DNA of 64,000 nucleotides from positions 3,478,928-3,542,927 of the forward strand of contig JAQFVV010012434.1 of assembly GCA_028023455.1 (NCBI GenBank), read 5' to 3'. Below the pieces are notes generated by a model that did not search any database, was not told the origin of the DNA, and worked only from the letters and a program-made list of their open reading frames with translations. Origin of the DNA: Epiperipatus broadwayi (taxonomy: Eukaryota > Onychophora > Udeonychophora > Euonychophora > Peripatidae). Positions within the stretch are counted from its first letter, which is position 1. Every line of letters begins with the position of its first letter. Shown here piece by piece: positions 1 through 11,107 of this stretch. The translations under genes and the position numbers were made by a program.

Positions 1-257
1 TTTTTTTATTAGTAATACTTTATTTCCTTTTTTTTATGAAATTTTAAAGTAATTTTTCCTTGTTGCTTTGCTTTTATGCGATTTCTGGAAATTACAGAAC
101 ATATCCTCCATTTTTCAAGGTTAGTTAAGTCTATTTTTGTGTGATTTTTTAATGCGGGTTTTCTGTGGAACCTATCTACCACATAAAACAAGACGCAGGT
201 GTATTTATTTATAAATAAATGTATATACAGTTAACATTTATAAATGTGATTATAACA
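1..257. other. AT-rich DNA, nothing recognised
   Basis: The stretch has T-rich runs and short ORFs only. I see no motif, repeat or coding signature. The 60-codon minus-strand frame is low-complexity, Lys/Ile-rich and matches nothing I know. Confidence 0.5.
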
Positions 258-347
258 TAAAGAGCATGCTAATAGCTCTAAACAAGATTATTATTTTTAT
301 TTTCTATGATAAATGCTACAAGAGAAAACATTCAAATCATCTTTATC
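258..347 (+). repeat. Fragment of the 44.8-kb hammerhead repeat family
   Basis: About 90 bp match the left edge of the repeat unit at 44,821: the gagcatgctaatagctctaa block, a T-rich tract, then atgataaatgctacaagaga and the ttcaaatcat block. The copy stops just before the ribozyme, so it is a truncated, ribozyme-less member. It shows the family is dispersed and not confined to one array. Confidence 0.65.
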
Positions 348-1249
348 TATATCTATACATTTATGCATATCTATATTAATAATAAGGTAGCTATAAATAA
401 CATTATTATTTATCATTATTTTAATTTAATGGTATGGTTATAAAATCATAATAATATTGTATGTTTATTTTTAATCACTATATATATAATAATGACATAA
501 GAAAAGAAGAAAAAAATGGTGGTGAGAATGAGAAAAAGAATTGTAATCATATTTAAAAAAATCTAGTTGTTACTATATATAATAATCTGTAAAGATTCAT
601 AGTAATAAATGAATTACATTAAAAAGACAATAAAATATTAGCAAAAGATGCTTTTCTTGTATTAAATAATGTAATATTTGTTGTTGAATAAGCTTTTTCA
701 GTTTTATTTATTTATTTATATGTAAAAATATGTTGTATTAGATTATACTTATTTCCATTTTATGTTAATAAATAAAGATGTTTGAAGTGACAAAATCTTT
801 TTTTTTTATTAATATGAGGTAACAGCGATCATCCATAAGAGTGAAAATTAATTCAACTTTGAATCCATAAAAAGGTAAATATTTTCTTTTTAAAAGACAT
901 TTGTAAAATGAACACATTATGATGGGTTTGTAAATATGGAGATAAATTAAATGTACAATAAAGTAGTGGTAATTGAAGTCAATATATGTGTACAACAACA
1001 AGATATAATCAAAATTGAGTAAACTCTGGATTTCTTTATTAGATCAAATGTTTGGATAAGTCAAGTGGTTGCTTAAAGATGGAGTACTAATTTATTTCTC
1101 AAGTTTTGTTTCTAGCATGATTAGTCTTTTTTTATATAACTTTTTTATTACTTTATTTTAATGCTATACAGATTTCTTTATTATACAATTTTTTTCCAGG
1201 AAATCATTGTACTTTTCATTTTGTTAACAGACATCTGAATTTAAAATCT
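348..1249. other. AT-rich DNA, nothing recognised
   Basis: I see poly-A/T tracts and TA-rich simple sequence. The longest frame (765-1001, minus) is Ile/Tyr/Phe-rich, as expected by chance at this composition. Confidence 0.5.
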
Positions 1250-2860
1250 TACATTTATGCTTTCATTGTAACATATATTAGCTCTTATTACCAACACTTA
1301 TGATTCAAATATTGTCACCGGTAAAACACCATGATTAATCATCTTATTTAATTCCTTTTTTATGAATGAACTAGGATTTTCTGCACTCAAATGGAGTAAA
1401 CTACTAACTCTTAAGTTTGAGTGCAAGATTTGTCTTAAGAATAGCTTTAATATCTTGACATGTTTTTCTATTGAAACTCTTATTGTGAGAAAATTTTGTT
1501 AATTGAAACACCAGAAACTGCTTTTTTAATTTATTTTTTTTGTCTTCATTATCCTCAAAGAGTTTTTCAACTTTATCTATTCAATAACTATTTTTTTTAA
1601 ATTTTTCTTTTCTTCAAATTCTAATGCAATATCCAATACTGAGCAAATATTTGCCCTTTCCTCAGATCAAGTTTTCACTTTTAGCTTAAATTTTTAAAAT
1701 CTTCTTTTAAAAACTTCATTTCATTTCTTTGATCTTCCAGAGATATATCTGTAAAATTGCAGAATCAAATATTTGTGGTTAATTATTTTAGTTAATATTT
1801 TTGCAGATATTTAGATTGTAAATTTTTTTTGCTTGTTAAATTTGTAGAAATATGATATAAGTTAAACATCTATCTTTGAATTCCTTGCTTCTGAAAGAAT
1901 ATGAAGAAATTTTTTGGTGTACTAAAGCTAAAACTATTATTTTACATTCTCTACCTAAAAACAGTAAATTTGATTTCTGCAATTTAAAAATATGGATAAA
2001 AAATTTGATTTATATCAATATGAAACACTAAATTTAAACTTTGAGAATCAGAGAGGAAAAGAAATGCAGTTTGTTTTATTCTAAGCAAGCTTTAATCTAT
2101 AGCTTTAATTGTTTCATTATTAAATAAGTGATCAAGACAATGCTTCATATAACATTTATGTCTTCCAATCCCTTCAACGTAGAATTTAGAATTCACGTTC
2201 ATTTTAACTGAACAAGTACTATGTATGAATTTTCTACTTTTTTGTGATATAGTATATACCTTAAAATAATATTTTTACAAGCTTTTAAAATGCTATATGT
2301 AGTAGCATAAATAAGAATGAAGAACTTTTTTTTAATATTCCTTTTCACAATTTTGTCCTATACACAAACAAAAATTGGTTTTGAACTTACCGTGACAGAC
2401 CACTGGATTACCTTTTCATTTTTATTTGATTTTTTTTCCTCACAAAAGTTATATAATTCCGTAAAATAGATCATATCTTTGTGAAATGTCATAAAATCCC
2501 CCAAAATTTTAATTATTGGCTTTTTTGAAAAGTTAAATTTTTAATACAAAAAGTAAGTATTTAAAAAGCCTTTTGGGAAGTTCTCATAATAAGTCAAATT
2601 ATTCCATTGTTTGTTATTTAGCTCAGTAATTTTTATAAAAAACATCTTTAATAATCTTAGAAGATTTGTTTACTAAACTATTTCTGTAATAAGGTAAAAT
2701 CACACACAAACCATTCTGAGATGTTTCTGTGTTTTTATATTTATGATCATCAAAAGCAAATAAACCAAATTTTCTCTGTAAATATTTTGAATAGGGAGTA
2801 TTTGTATTAATGTTAAATCTCCAACATTTTTTACTTGAGAGCAACCTTTGTATCAATATA
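1250..2860 (-). pseudogene. Unassigned protein-like remnant
   Basis: On the minus strand, 2623-2856 keeps 77 open codons with an unusually mixed composition for this window, including FGLFAFDDHKY and LPYYRNSLVNKSSK. Further down the same strand (about 2100-2600) short protein-like blocks continue in shifting frames, for example EGIGRHKCYMKH near 2150-2180, separated by stops. This looks like a decayed mobile-element ORF. I do not recognise the family. An RT, a DNA polymerase or a transposase are all possible, and I see no catalytic motif that decides. The hammerhead composite at 3.15-3.84 kb lies directly upstream on the same strand, so an association with that element is conceivable but unproven. 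Confidence 0.3.
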
Positions 2861-3155
2861 AATTTACATCATCATATGTTTTAATTGAACCAGTAACACC
2901 AATTGACTAAGACATATATTACATCTCAAATTCTTTAGGACATTTGTTCTATACATCTAAATAAATTTACATTTATTAAATTACAATAATAGTTTTTTCA
3001 AATGACAATATCTAAATTACATAACCGAATAAAATATCATATGACTCTCTCGCATGACTCCATCTTACATATTGCTGTTTTAGCAGCATAATCTATATCA
3101 ATCCACTACTGAATATGATAGAAAAAGAATTATCAAGCATATACATATATTCAAC

Positions 3156-3843
3156 AGATGGCGTTTTACCAAAAACACCGAACAAGTGTAAAATTTGTTT
3201 ACATAAACGAAAAAAGAGTCAGAATTAACTACCTCTTTCATTTGCTCACCCCCAGATCAGCTGATTTCAAGCTGGTTTGCTCTCATCAGTGAGGGATAGA
3301 GTATAGAAACTAGATCTAAACACTGACTCTCAAGTGTTTATGCAAAACATTTCTATCAGTTTGCAAGCGTGAATTTTTCAGAACGGTAAAGTCTTCAAAC
3401 TCAGCCTAGCAACCAGATATTTATATGGGTCTGATCTCAGTTCAGTATCACCACATAATCAAAGTCTCTGCAATATATATCATTGCAAGAAAACTTTTAA
3501 AAGTACATTTATGAAAAACAAAAACAAGTTATTCCGAACTTGCTATCACTTGTTATTTATGTTCAACAGATGACGTTTTACCCAAACCACCCGAACAATG
3601 TAAAGTTTAAAAAAAGAGTCAGAATTAACTACTTCTTTCAGTGATTAGCAAGTTCGTGAATAACTTGTTTTTGTTTTCATAAATGTATCTTTAAAGTTTT
3701 CTTGCAATGATATATATTGCAGAAATTGATTATGTGGTGATATTGAACTGAGATCAACCCATATAAATATCTGATTTTATCGCATCTATATAATATGAAT
3801 AACATGTGATGCAAGTTACGTGAATAACTTGTTTTGTTTTTCA
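3156..3843 (-). repeat. Hammerhead composite A: tandem plus inverted repeat
   Basis: A block starting cagatggcgttttacc (about 3157) recurs at about 3566 as cagatgacgttttaccc, giving a unit of roughly 409 bp. The first unit carries a ribozyme (minus, 3249-3295). The second unit breaks off where its ribozyme should be and joins an inverted copy: 3646-3785 is the reverse complement of about 3412-3550. A further short repeat of the gaataacttg edge lies at 3814-3843. Tandem plus inverted arrangement is typical of Penelope-like element terminal repeats and of retrozyme-like dimers. No ORF lies inside. It abuts a (TA)n tract. Confidence 0.75.
3249..3295 (-). ncRNA. Hammerhead ribozyme, consensus core, palindromic 8-nt stem III
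   Basis: Read on the minus strand. Stem I 5' strand CCCTCA (3290-3295) precedes the invariant CTGATGA (3283-3289). Stem II pairs GAGC with GCTT around a 6-nt loop, followed by GAAA (3265-3268). Stem III is the palindrome TCAGCTGA (3257-3264), closed by A15.1 with U16.1, then C17 (3255) as the cleavage nucleotide. The 3' strand TGGGGG (3249-3254) pairs with the 5' strand over 6 bp including one G-U. All universally conserved hammerhead positions are present. Self-cleavage is inferred from the family, not shown. An 8-bp self-complementary stem III favours action as a dimer. Confidence 0.85.
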
Positions 3844-3844
3844 T

Positions 3845-3870
3845 GTATATATATATATATATATATATAT
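3845..3870. repeat. (TA)n microsatellite
   Basis: An uninterrupted run of TA dinucleotides separates hammerhead composite A from the RT relic that follows. Confidence 0.9.
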
Positions 3871-3871
3871 A

Positions 3872-4325
3872 CCCAGTCTGAAAGCAAACATATCTTGTAT
3901 TGCCTACATAGATGATGTCTCAATTTTTTTAACCTCTAAAAACAGATCCCAACTCTATTAAAAATTCTTTATTCATATACTAACAAGCACAAGCAGAGTT
4001 TAACATGGATACACCTTGTGCTTGGTCAATATACACAGGACAATTTCACACACAATATTTTAAAGGAAAACCTAGCTCTTTTGTAGAATTCCCCTTCTAT
4101 TTGAACAACCTAGAAATGCATCAACTAATATAAGACAAAATTAAAAATAAAATTGAAAATATAATTGATTCACTTTCAAAATCTTACCTATCATTGTATT
4201 CAAAAGTATCCCTTTTTAATCTATTAATTATGACTTGAATCACATACTTCACCAATAATACTATACACAAAATTTTTTCTAGTAAAATAAATTCGCTATG
4301 TAGAAATTTCTATGGGGAATAAAGA
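3872..4325 (+). pseudogene. L1/Tx1-like non-LTR reverse transcriptase relic (YIDD box)
   Basis: Starting at 3872 the frame reads ISCIAYIDDVSIFLTSK, the Y-x-D-D catalytic box of a reverse transcriptase, followed by a linker in changing frames. From about 4105 comes a thumb/connection block (IIDSLSKSYLSLYSKVSLFN, then ITYFTNNTIHKI, ending near NFYGE). That order is characteristic of L1- and Tx1-type LINE ORF2. Several stops and frame changes make it dead. The 5' end is cut exactly at the (TA)n tract, and a different LINE follows within 40 bp, so this is nested retroelement debris. Confidence 0.75.
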
Positions 4326-4359
4326 TTGCTTCAATTGCACTATATACATTAATTTTATT

Positions 4360-5835
4360 GTCAGGAAAATGCAAGAAAATTATCAGAAGAAAAAGGATGA
4401 GATATATTGGTGATTTGGTCCAAATATTTTGTTCAATTAATCAAACATTCTTATGGAATTGTTTGAAATTAGTTGTCCACCAAAATTTATTTATATTAAA
4501 CTGCTTCTATATGACCAAATGAGATAGAGTGCTATTATTACAGGTAGAAACCCTGAAGTATTTGGCATGAAAACTATTGTTGTTTTTAATTTTTGTAATA
4601 GAGGTCATTGAAACTCTTTATAGGCAGCTTAAGGAAATAGAAGTCAGGATGCAATACAGATTTGATAATGAAATTTTTAATTTAAATTGATTAAATGCAA
4701 ATATAAAAACTTCATCTTCTTGGATTCTGGATCTAGTTTTTTCATTTGTAAAGATGATTTATAGAATGATCTTAATGTTTTAAACACAGCATTGAAAGAG
4801 TTTAATTTAAAGGTTAATGTTCAAAACAAGTTTTTATCATTCAATAATATAAAAAAATGCCCTAGGCAAATTTTAACTTGGATTGATAGCAACTTGTGAA
4901 TATAAACCTGTTTAAATACCTTAACAGTTTTATAAGTAGAAAGATGAACTTACATGTTGAGATACAACACAGACTCCAATGAACTGCTGCTATTTTTAAT
5001 AAGTTAAAATATAATGTTTTTTTTTTTTCATGTGTCAAAGTATTGGCAGGGGAGCTAACCCAGGACAACTGCTTGTAAAGCAGATGTGCTGACCACTTGG
5101 CCACCAACACTTGACAAAGATAACGTATTTGATTTAGGAGAAAAACTATTTCAGCTGAGTTAGATGTGTATACAGATGTTATTTTATCTAATTTTTTATA
5201 TGGTAATAAGACTTGGACATTAATGCTACAATATAAAAGTTTTAAAAAAGTTTAATTTAAGAATGTTTTTTTAAAAAAATTAAAATACAATGGCAAGTAC
5301 ATAACATCAATCAATATTTTTTTTCAACTTGCTTCCTCTATTGGAAAAAATGATATCGTCATTGAATTGTACACATAAAATAAATATATATATAATTCAA
5401 GATTTTCTAAAAGGATATTTTATGACGAACTTGAGCATTGTATTCATGGGTGAGATAGATACTGCATACATTAGAAAGATTATTTTTAAGAGCTGTTGGA
5501 GAAGTGAAATATCGATAGTTTCCATTTGAAAGATATGGCGGAGAATAGAATACATTGGAGACCTAGAATTAGTCAAGGCGTTGAATTATTTCAGAAAAAA
5601 AAGTTTTTTACTAAAAAAATTAAAAATAGCATCATAAAATGTCAAACAAGAAAACGGACCAGCAGGTCATGAAAGTGGACATAGTTGTGATTTATGGATT
5701 GGTTTTTGTAGTCATTGCAAAACATTTTTTTTTTTAGAGTTGAAATAGCCATACCCTTTATGGGGTGGGGGGTTTACATATATGTAGGAAATGTAATACA
5801 ACTCTCTTAAAACATATATATATATATATGTGTAA
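4360..5835 (+). mobile_element. LINE relic with C2H2-like tail, copy 1
   Basis: Decayed ORF2 of a non-LTR retrotransposon. In order: CQENARKLSEE (about 4360), the pre-catalytic block with RFDNEIFNLN (about 4655-4690), TKTSSSWILDLVF at about 4705 where the catalytic FADD follows in relatives but is degraded here, KVNVQNKFLSF (about 4812), the post-RT YGNKTWTLMLQY block (about 5200), NYFRKKKFF (about 5585) and a cysteine/histidine tail HSCDLWIGFCSHCKT (about 5685-5730). The two Cys and the His spacing match a C-terminal zinc finger known in one LINE group. Many frameshifts and stops are present, and a tRNA-like piece interrupts it at 5036-5110. A second copy lies at 14.6-15.9 kb. Confidence 0.75.
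5036..5110 (-). repeat. tRNA-derived SINE-like insertion (tRNA-Val-like)
   Basis: The minus strand reads like a tRNA: GGTGGCCAAGTGGTCAGCAC resembles an A box with D arm. CTGC/GCAG then forms an anticodon stem around a 7-nt loop with TAC at the anticodon, and a B-box-like GGGTTAGCTCCC follows. The acceptor stem is poor and the B box deviates from GGTTCRANNCC, so I call it a SINE head or pseudo-tRNA. It sits inside the LINE relic and is GC-richer than its surroundings. Confidence 0.55.
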
Positions 5836-6632
5836 AACGTCAGTACAATATCTTTTAAAAGTATATAAAAATTTTAGAGTCAAAAATATTCTTTATAACA
5901 TTTTCATTATTATAAAATAATAGAAAGAGTTGTGTGTGCGTGGATGGCAGAGAAAAAAAGAGACGTAGAGAAAATTATACGTTTATACAAAATATTGATA
6001 ATATTTCCAATTCCCACTGATATCAAAAAGTAAATAAGATTATTATAAAAATATCTTGTTGTTAGATTTGGATATATCTCCTTGATGCCTCCATAATTTA
6101 ATATCTCAATATCAATAATTCCAAGTCCTTGGTTTTTGGATTTGTGATTTTTTTGGATTTCAGAAAGAAATCTTTCACTCTCTCATTGCAAAGCCAAACT
6201 TTGTTATAATTGTAAATTTACAATCATTAATTCTATCTATAGCTTTGTTTATTTGTAAATTTTATACTTTTGCATACTTTTATTTGTTTTAAATTTGTAA
6301 ATGTGTTTATAAACCTATTTATTAATAAAATATTATAGATCACCTTTGAAAATTTGTTTGGATAATAATTTCTGAATAAAAATTATTCAGAATAATAGTT
6401 TTAAAAAGTGTTAAACTGTATTTATATAAACATTGACATCATAACTATCAAATTATGTATATGTAACTGTAAAAAAAGAGATTACTCTATATATTAATAG
6501 ATCTAATTAAAGGTTTTAAATGCACACATTTTCAATATTATTAATTCTAAAAAAAAAATTGTTATAATAAAAATCATACTAAAACCAAAAATAACATTTA
6601 TAAAAAATATATAATATCAATAATTTTTAAAA
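5836..6632. other. AT-rich DNA, nothing recognised
   Basis: Low-complexity A/T sequence after the LINE tail. No ORF above 60 codons and no repeat was noticed. Confidence 0.5.
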
Positions 6633-6712
6633 GCCATTATGATGTAGTGGTGAACACAAAATTTATCTATCAAAACTACGATCCAGATTTTAAGTCTGGG
6701 GCAGGTAAATCA
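6633..6712 (+). repeat. tRNA-derived SINE-like fragment
   Basis: A block beginning gccattatgatgtagtggtg has an A-box-like start. It is followed about 45 bp later by a B-box-like stretch with the hairpin ccagattttaagtctgg. Spacing and order suit a tRNA-derived SINE head. It is divergent, so confidence is low. Confidence 0.35.
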
Positions 6713-6744
6713 TGAAAAATGGCATAAACTTTCTCTTTAAGATG

Positions 6745-8484
6745 ATCGGCTTATAACTAACTCTATTAAATATCCTTTCATCATCATTATTTTCTATCAC
6801 TATCAATAAACTTTCTGAGTTTAATCTTTTTTCTTTCACCCATATATCTCACGCATGGTCTCTTTCTATAGTTTTTTTTTTTACGAACTTTTGAAATTCA
6901 GTTTAAGACATTAATTATCTAAATCTTTGATAACATGTCCTCTCAGCTCTATTTTACACTTTTTGATCTTTCAATAATGATAATAATATGCAATATTAAT
7001 CAATAAGTAGATTGAGTATAAAAACCTGAAAATAATGTGGGTTGGTCAAATGAGTTGGTGCATTGATTGCAAAACACACAATAATAATAATTATACTATG
7101 ATGATATATCCTAAATATTAGTTGAATGATAGACTATGTTCATAATTCACATTTATACATTAATAGTATCTAAAAAATACATTTTCAAAATCAATAAGTA
7201 ATAAGTTGTAATTTGTAATAAAATGCTTAGTTTTATTTTAAAATATTACTGGAATATTAAAAAAATATTCTTGACTAATTGAAGTATCAGCTCTCATGCA
7301 GAAAGTTTTATATTGTGAGTCAAACTATAGTTCATATATAAAGAGGGTTATAATATATCACAAACAAATAAGAAGCATATGATTTAGAATTATAGTATAT
7401 AAAATATTATATCAGCCATGTACATCTATATAGTTATTTTTTAAAAATTCATATCATGGGTATACTCACATGCAGCATGATAAAGAGTTAGCTAAGTTGG
7501 AAAAAATATGCCTTATAATTATTCAAAATAAAACAGTTTATATTTAAATCAATGCCAGATCCATTCAGAGTTTATAGACTGATTCTTGTCAATTGTCATA
7601 GCCTCTTATAATAAAGTAATTGCTGTGTCAGATGATGTTATTAAAAGTGCATTTCAATTCTCTGACTGAATCTTTGCAAGAATAAATTAATTGAAAACTT
7701 TTTTCTTGTGTATTTAGATACTTCCACAATAAAAATTTTTCTAGGTTGTTCTCGAGTGCTTGGAAAAATATTTTTAATCACAGATTCTCTCTCTTTAAAG
7801 TTTTTGTTAAAACTGCTTTCATGCATGTCTTTCTCAAATATTTATGACCAAATGTAAATTTGTATTATCCAGAAAAAAAAAATTAAAGCTTTTAATAGTT
7901 TTTTTGGATAGTGAAATAACAACTCAGTTAAATTAAATTAAAACTGTATTAAAAAATATTATTTTATTCCCAATTTTTTTATTCCTATTTCCTTTGAATG
8001 TATAATTTTTGCAACTAGAAATTTATTTTCTGACAAGACAAGAAAACTAAATATCCTAAAATATTTTCTAACTCATCATCATTGTCAACCATTATCAATT
8101 CACTGCAGAATAAAGGTCTCTCCAAGTGCAATCCATATTTTCTGATCTCTAGCTTCTTTTACTCACATCCCTCAAGTACCTTTTCTTATTTCATCCATCC
8201 ATCTCACTTATGATTTCTTTCTGGATCTTTTCTGACTATTATATTATAAATGAAAAAGAAAAAAATTGTTCATGAAAAAAAATGCATAAAAAAAATAAAT
8301 TTATTTCCTTAAAAATAAAGTAGGTAAATGTTATTATAATTGTTATCTAACTTCTTAAAAAAACTTTAATAGTCATTATTCTAAAAGGGAAATATTCTAA
8401 TAATGTTCAAGAATTGGTAAAAAAAAAAAACCCACATAAATACTGAAGATAATGACATACTTGATCCAAAAGCATGTTTTACTA
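6745..8484. other. AT-rich DNA, nothing recognised
   Basis: No convincing coding region. The 61-codon minus frame at 7641-7826 has a mixed composition but no motif I recognise. Confidence 0.45.
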
Positions 8485-8643
8485 AGAGGTTGTTTGGATA
8501 CTTTTATTCCATGATTTATATATATATATAATGCTGTAAAACACCATTGCAGAGGTTGTTTGGATACTTTTATTCCATGATTTATATATATATATAATGC
8601 TGTAAAACACCATTGCACACACATATTGCAGTAAAACACCATT
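8485..8643. repeat. Exact 66-bp tandem duplication with partial third copy
   Basis: 8485-8550 and 8551-8616 are identical 66-bp units, each containing a short TA run and ending in gtaaaacaccattgc. A partial third repeat of the unit end follows to 8643. Identity of the two copies implies a recent duplication or slippage event. Confidence 0.9.
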
Positions 8644-8644
8644 C

Positions 8645-9590
8645 ATCATCATCAGGGCTTGCTCTTAATGACTTAAATACTGTTCATCATATAGATTTTT
8701 TTAAAAATGTACCAAGCATTATCAGAATACATTTAGAAAAGCCCTAGAGATCTTTAAAATGCTAAATTGTACAAATTAAAACATAATAAGACAACAAATT
8801 ATTGCTAGTAAGTTTTTCAAAAATTGATAAAAAACAATAACTAAATAAAAATTCTATTATTTGATGGTTTAGAGATTTAAGTTTGACTTTCACTTTTATT
8901 GAATAAAAATGTGTTCCGAATATCACACAAACATTAATGCATTAATTGCAATTATATACATATTTGCAGTGACAACATAATAACAGCTTTATCCTGTTAA
9001 AAACAAATGGTATTGTACTAAAATCCTTGAATATTTTTATTATATGTGGTTGTTTCCAGAAGCTTCTATGGGTTATAATATTTTTTGCCCATCCAAACCT
9101 TTATTTCATTATACACATTTCTATAAATTACACTTTTAAAAATAATTAAGATTAATCTTAATGATATAAGGGCTTTTTTTATTGGCTGATTTTTTAATTT
9201 AGTCTGAGAAAATATATACATATATTATAAGGAAACAGAAGCTAAATTCATTGATGAACAAAAGTTTCTAGATTGATTTCACTATGAGAAGAATAAAAGA
9301 GTGTTCAATTAGGTGTAACTGTTATACTCAGCCAATCATTTAAATGTTCAAATGTCACTTCATTTCCTATGTATCTATCTACATGATTTTTAAATAAATA
9401 GAAAATTATTGAATAGTATAAGACTACTTCAAGTACAATAATGTTTCTACATAGTTTTAAAATAAATTTTTATTCAAGTAAAACTTGTTTGGATAAATAA
9501 AGATTATGACAATTTGGAAAACCTTATTTTACAAACTTTGTAAATATTTATAAATAAAAAATATAAATTTTTATTTCAACTGTTTATAAA
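8645..9590. other. AT-rich DNA, nothing recognised
   Basis: A/T-rich sequence without ORF, repeat or RNA signature that I could see. Confidence 0.5.
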
Positions 9591-9597
9591 AGTAATT

Positions 9598-9672
9598 AGA
9601 TGGCTAGTGTGCTTAGGAGATTGTGTATATTTGACATATAGAATTGTCTGGTTGAGTTTCAATCCTGAATCT
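9598..9672 (+). repeat. tRNA-derived SINE-like fragment
   Basis: It contains tggctagtgtgcttaggaga (A-box-like, D-arm-like) and, about 40 bp on, the B-box-like gagtttcaatcc. The arrangement fits a tRNA-derived SINE head. No clear tail or target-site duplication was identified. Confidence 0.4.
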
Positions 9673-10195
9673 ATAGCTTTTAATACTGCAAACCTAAATT
9701 ACAACTGCATCATATAAATTACTTTAAGTCTTAAAAATTAATATTTAAAAAATCTAAGTAATTCAGAGCAATAATAGGGCAGAGAACTCAAGAACTAAAA
9801 ATTCAAAAATTATAAATGGCCATTTCAAGTGTTCAGATGTCTTATAATTTCTCAAGTGATAAATCACTCTATTATTTTATAATTACATTTTGAATTACAA
9901 ATGTCAATTTATCCAACCCACAACTTTGGCACCATCCACTTTATATAAATATAGTAATGACTATTATTAATCATTTACTAAACTAGAGATTATCTCTATT
10001 CCAGATATAAACTTTAAAACTCAATTAAAGATTAATATATCTGATTTTTTAAAATTTAACACACAAACACATGGAGTTATTCACATTTCTTTTTCCCCAA
10101 GTGTAATAATATCTTTATAAATATATTAAATAACCTCAATATTACCACATATTCTTTTAAATTCATATAAATAAAGATACAATAAAAGACAAATG

Positions 10196-10243
10196 AATTC
10201 CAAGATGCATTTCATGCTGAACATACACTCATCAGTTGGTTTA
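10196..10243 (-). ncRNA. Hammerhead ribozyme, TGCA-palindrome family
   Basis: On the minus strand: CTGATGA (10229-10235), a 4-bp stem II with wobble pairs (GTGT with GCAT) around a 7-nt loop, GAAA (10210-10213), palindromic stem III TGCA (10206-10209), U16.1 and C17 (10205, 10204), then TTGG, which pairs with CCAA before the core to give 4 bp of stem I. All conserved core positions are kept. Stems are shorter and weaker than at 3.2 or 46.1 kb, so activity is less certain. Confidence 0.7.
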
Positions 10244-10354
10244 GGTCACTATCTCTCATATATATCTTTATTTGACACTTCTAATTTAAAATGTAATTAT
10301 TTAATAAAGATAAATATTTTTTATATAATAAAGATATATATGATAGATAGCAAT

Positions 10355-10403
10355 CTGGATAAACTGATGAGTGCTGGTTCAGCACAAAATGCTTCTTGGG
10401 GGT
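10355..10403 (+). ncRNA. Eroded hammerhead, TGCA family
   Basis: CTGATGA (10364-10370) and a perfect GTGC/GCAC stem II are kept. GAAA has become AAAA (G12 lost), stem III is TGCT and not a palindrome, and stem I retains only two pairs. It is probably inactive. Its ancestry is clear from the shared tggttca loop. Confidence 0.65.
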
Positions 10404-10769
10404 CATTTGTTTTTTATTGGATCTTTATCTATATGAATTTAAAAGCATATATGGTAATATTGAGGTTATTTAATATATTTATAAAGATATTACATGTGGG
10501 GAAAAGAATTGTGAATAACTCCATGTGTTTGTGTGTTTAATTTAAAAAATTCAAATATATTAATCTTTAATTGAGTTTTAAAGTGTATATCTATGCTAGA
10601 GATAATCTCTAGTTTTGTAAATGATTAATAATAGTCGTTACTATATTTATCTAAAGTGGATGGTGTCAAAGTTGTGGGTTGATTTAATTTGACACTTAAA
10701 ATTAAAAATGTAATTATTTAATATAGATAAATATTTTTTAAATAATAAAGATATATATGAAAGATAGTG

Positions 10770-10820
10770 ACCTGGACCAACTGATGAGTGCTGGTTCCGC
10801 ACAGAATGCAACCTGGAGTC
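10770..10820 (+). ncRNA. Eroded hammerhead, TGCA family, tandem copy
   Basis: CTGATGA (10781-10787) with GTGC/GCAC stem II and palindromic TGCA (10807-10810). The GAAA box reads AGAA, and U16.1 is A, which breaks the 15.1-16.1 pair. It lies 417 bp downstream of the previous plus-strand copy. Confidence 0.65.
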
Positions 10821-11107
10821 ATTTGTCTTTTATTTTATCTGTATTTATATGAATTTAAAACAATATGTGGTAATATTGAGGTTATTAAATATATTTATAA
10901 AAATCTACTGTTTTAATATTTAAATTATTAAAAAGACGATTTTTAAAGATTTTTAAGTCAGTGATTGAATTTAGTAAAGATATTTTGCCTTCAATTAAAA
11001 CTAATGAATGTGGTGCTTGTTAAATACTCTTAATAATTTTTTTGGATTCTTTACATCTGTTTAAAATGAAGTGTTAATATAAAAAATAATCAAATGATTT
11101 GTTGCTT

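Larger units (their letters stand above)
9775..10915. repeat. Hammerhead composite B: inverted repeat plus tandem copy
   Basis: The left part (about 9900-10290) is the reverse complement of about 10290-10690. Matching landmarks include ttaacacacaaacacatgga near 10058 with its complement near 10520, and the tagagattatctct block at 9986 and 10597. A further direct copy follows, so ribozyme motifs occur on minus at 10229 and on plus at 10364 and 10781. The two plus motifs are 417 bp apart. The 115-codon frame at 10193-10540 runs through this structure and is incidental. Confidence 0.75.

Noticed and set aside
1250-2860. Assignment of the minus-strand remnant to a Penelope-like RT/GIY-YIG or a polymerase
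   Set aside because: No catalytic Asp pair, GIY or YIG motif was seen; the FAFDDHKY stretch alone does not settle a family.
5036-5110. Functional tRNA-Val gene
   Set aside because: B box and acceptor stem deviate and it lies inside a dead LINE, so it is better read as a SINE head or pseudo-tRNA.
10193-10540. 115-codon open frame, one of the longest in the window
   Set aside because: It runs through the inverted hammerhead repeat with no codon or motif evidence; structure explains the sequence better.
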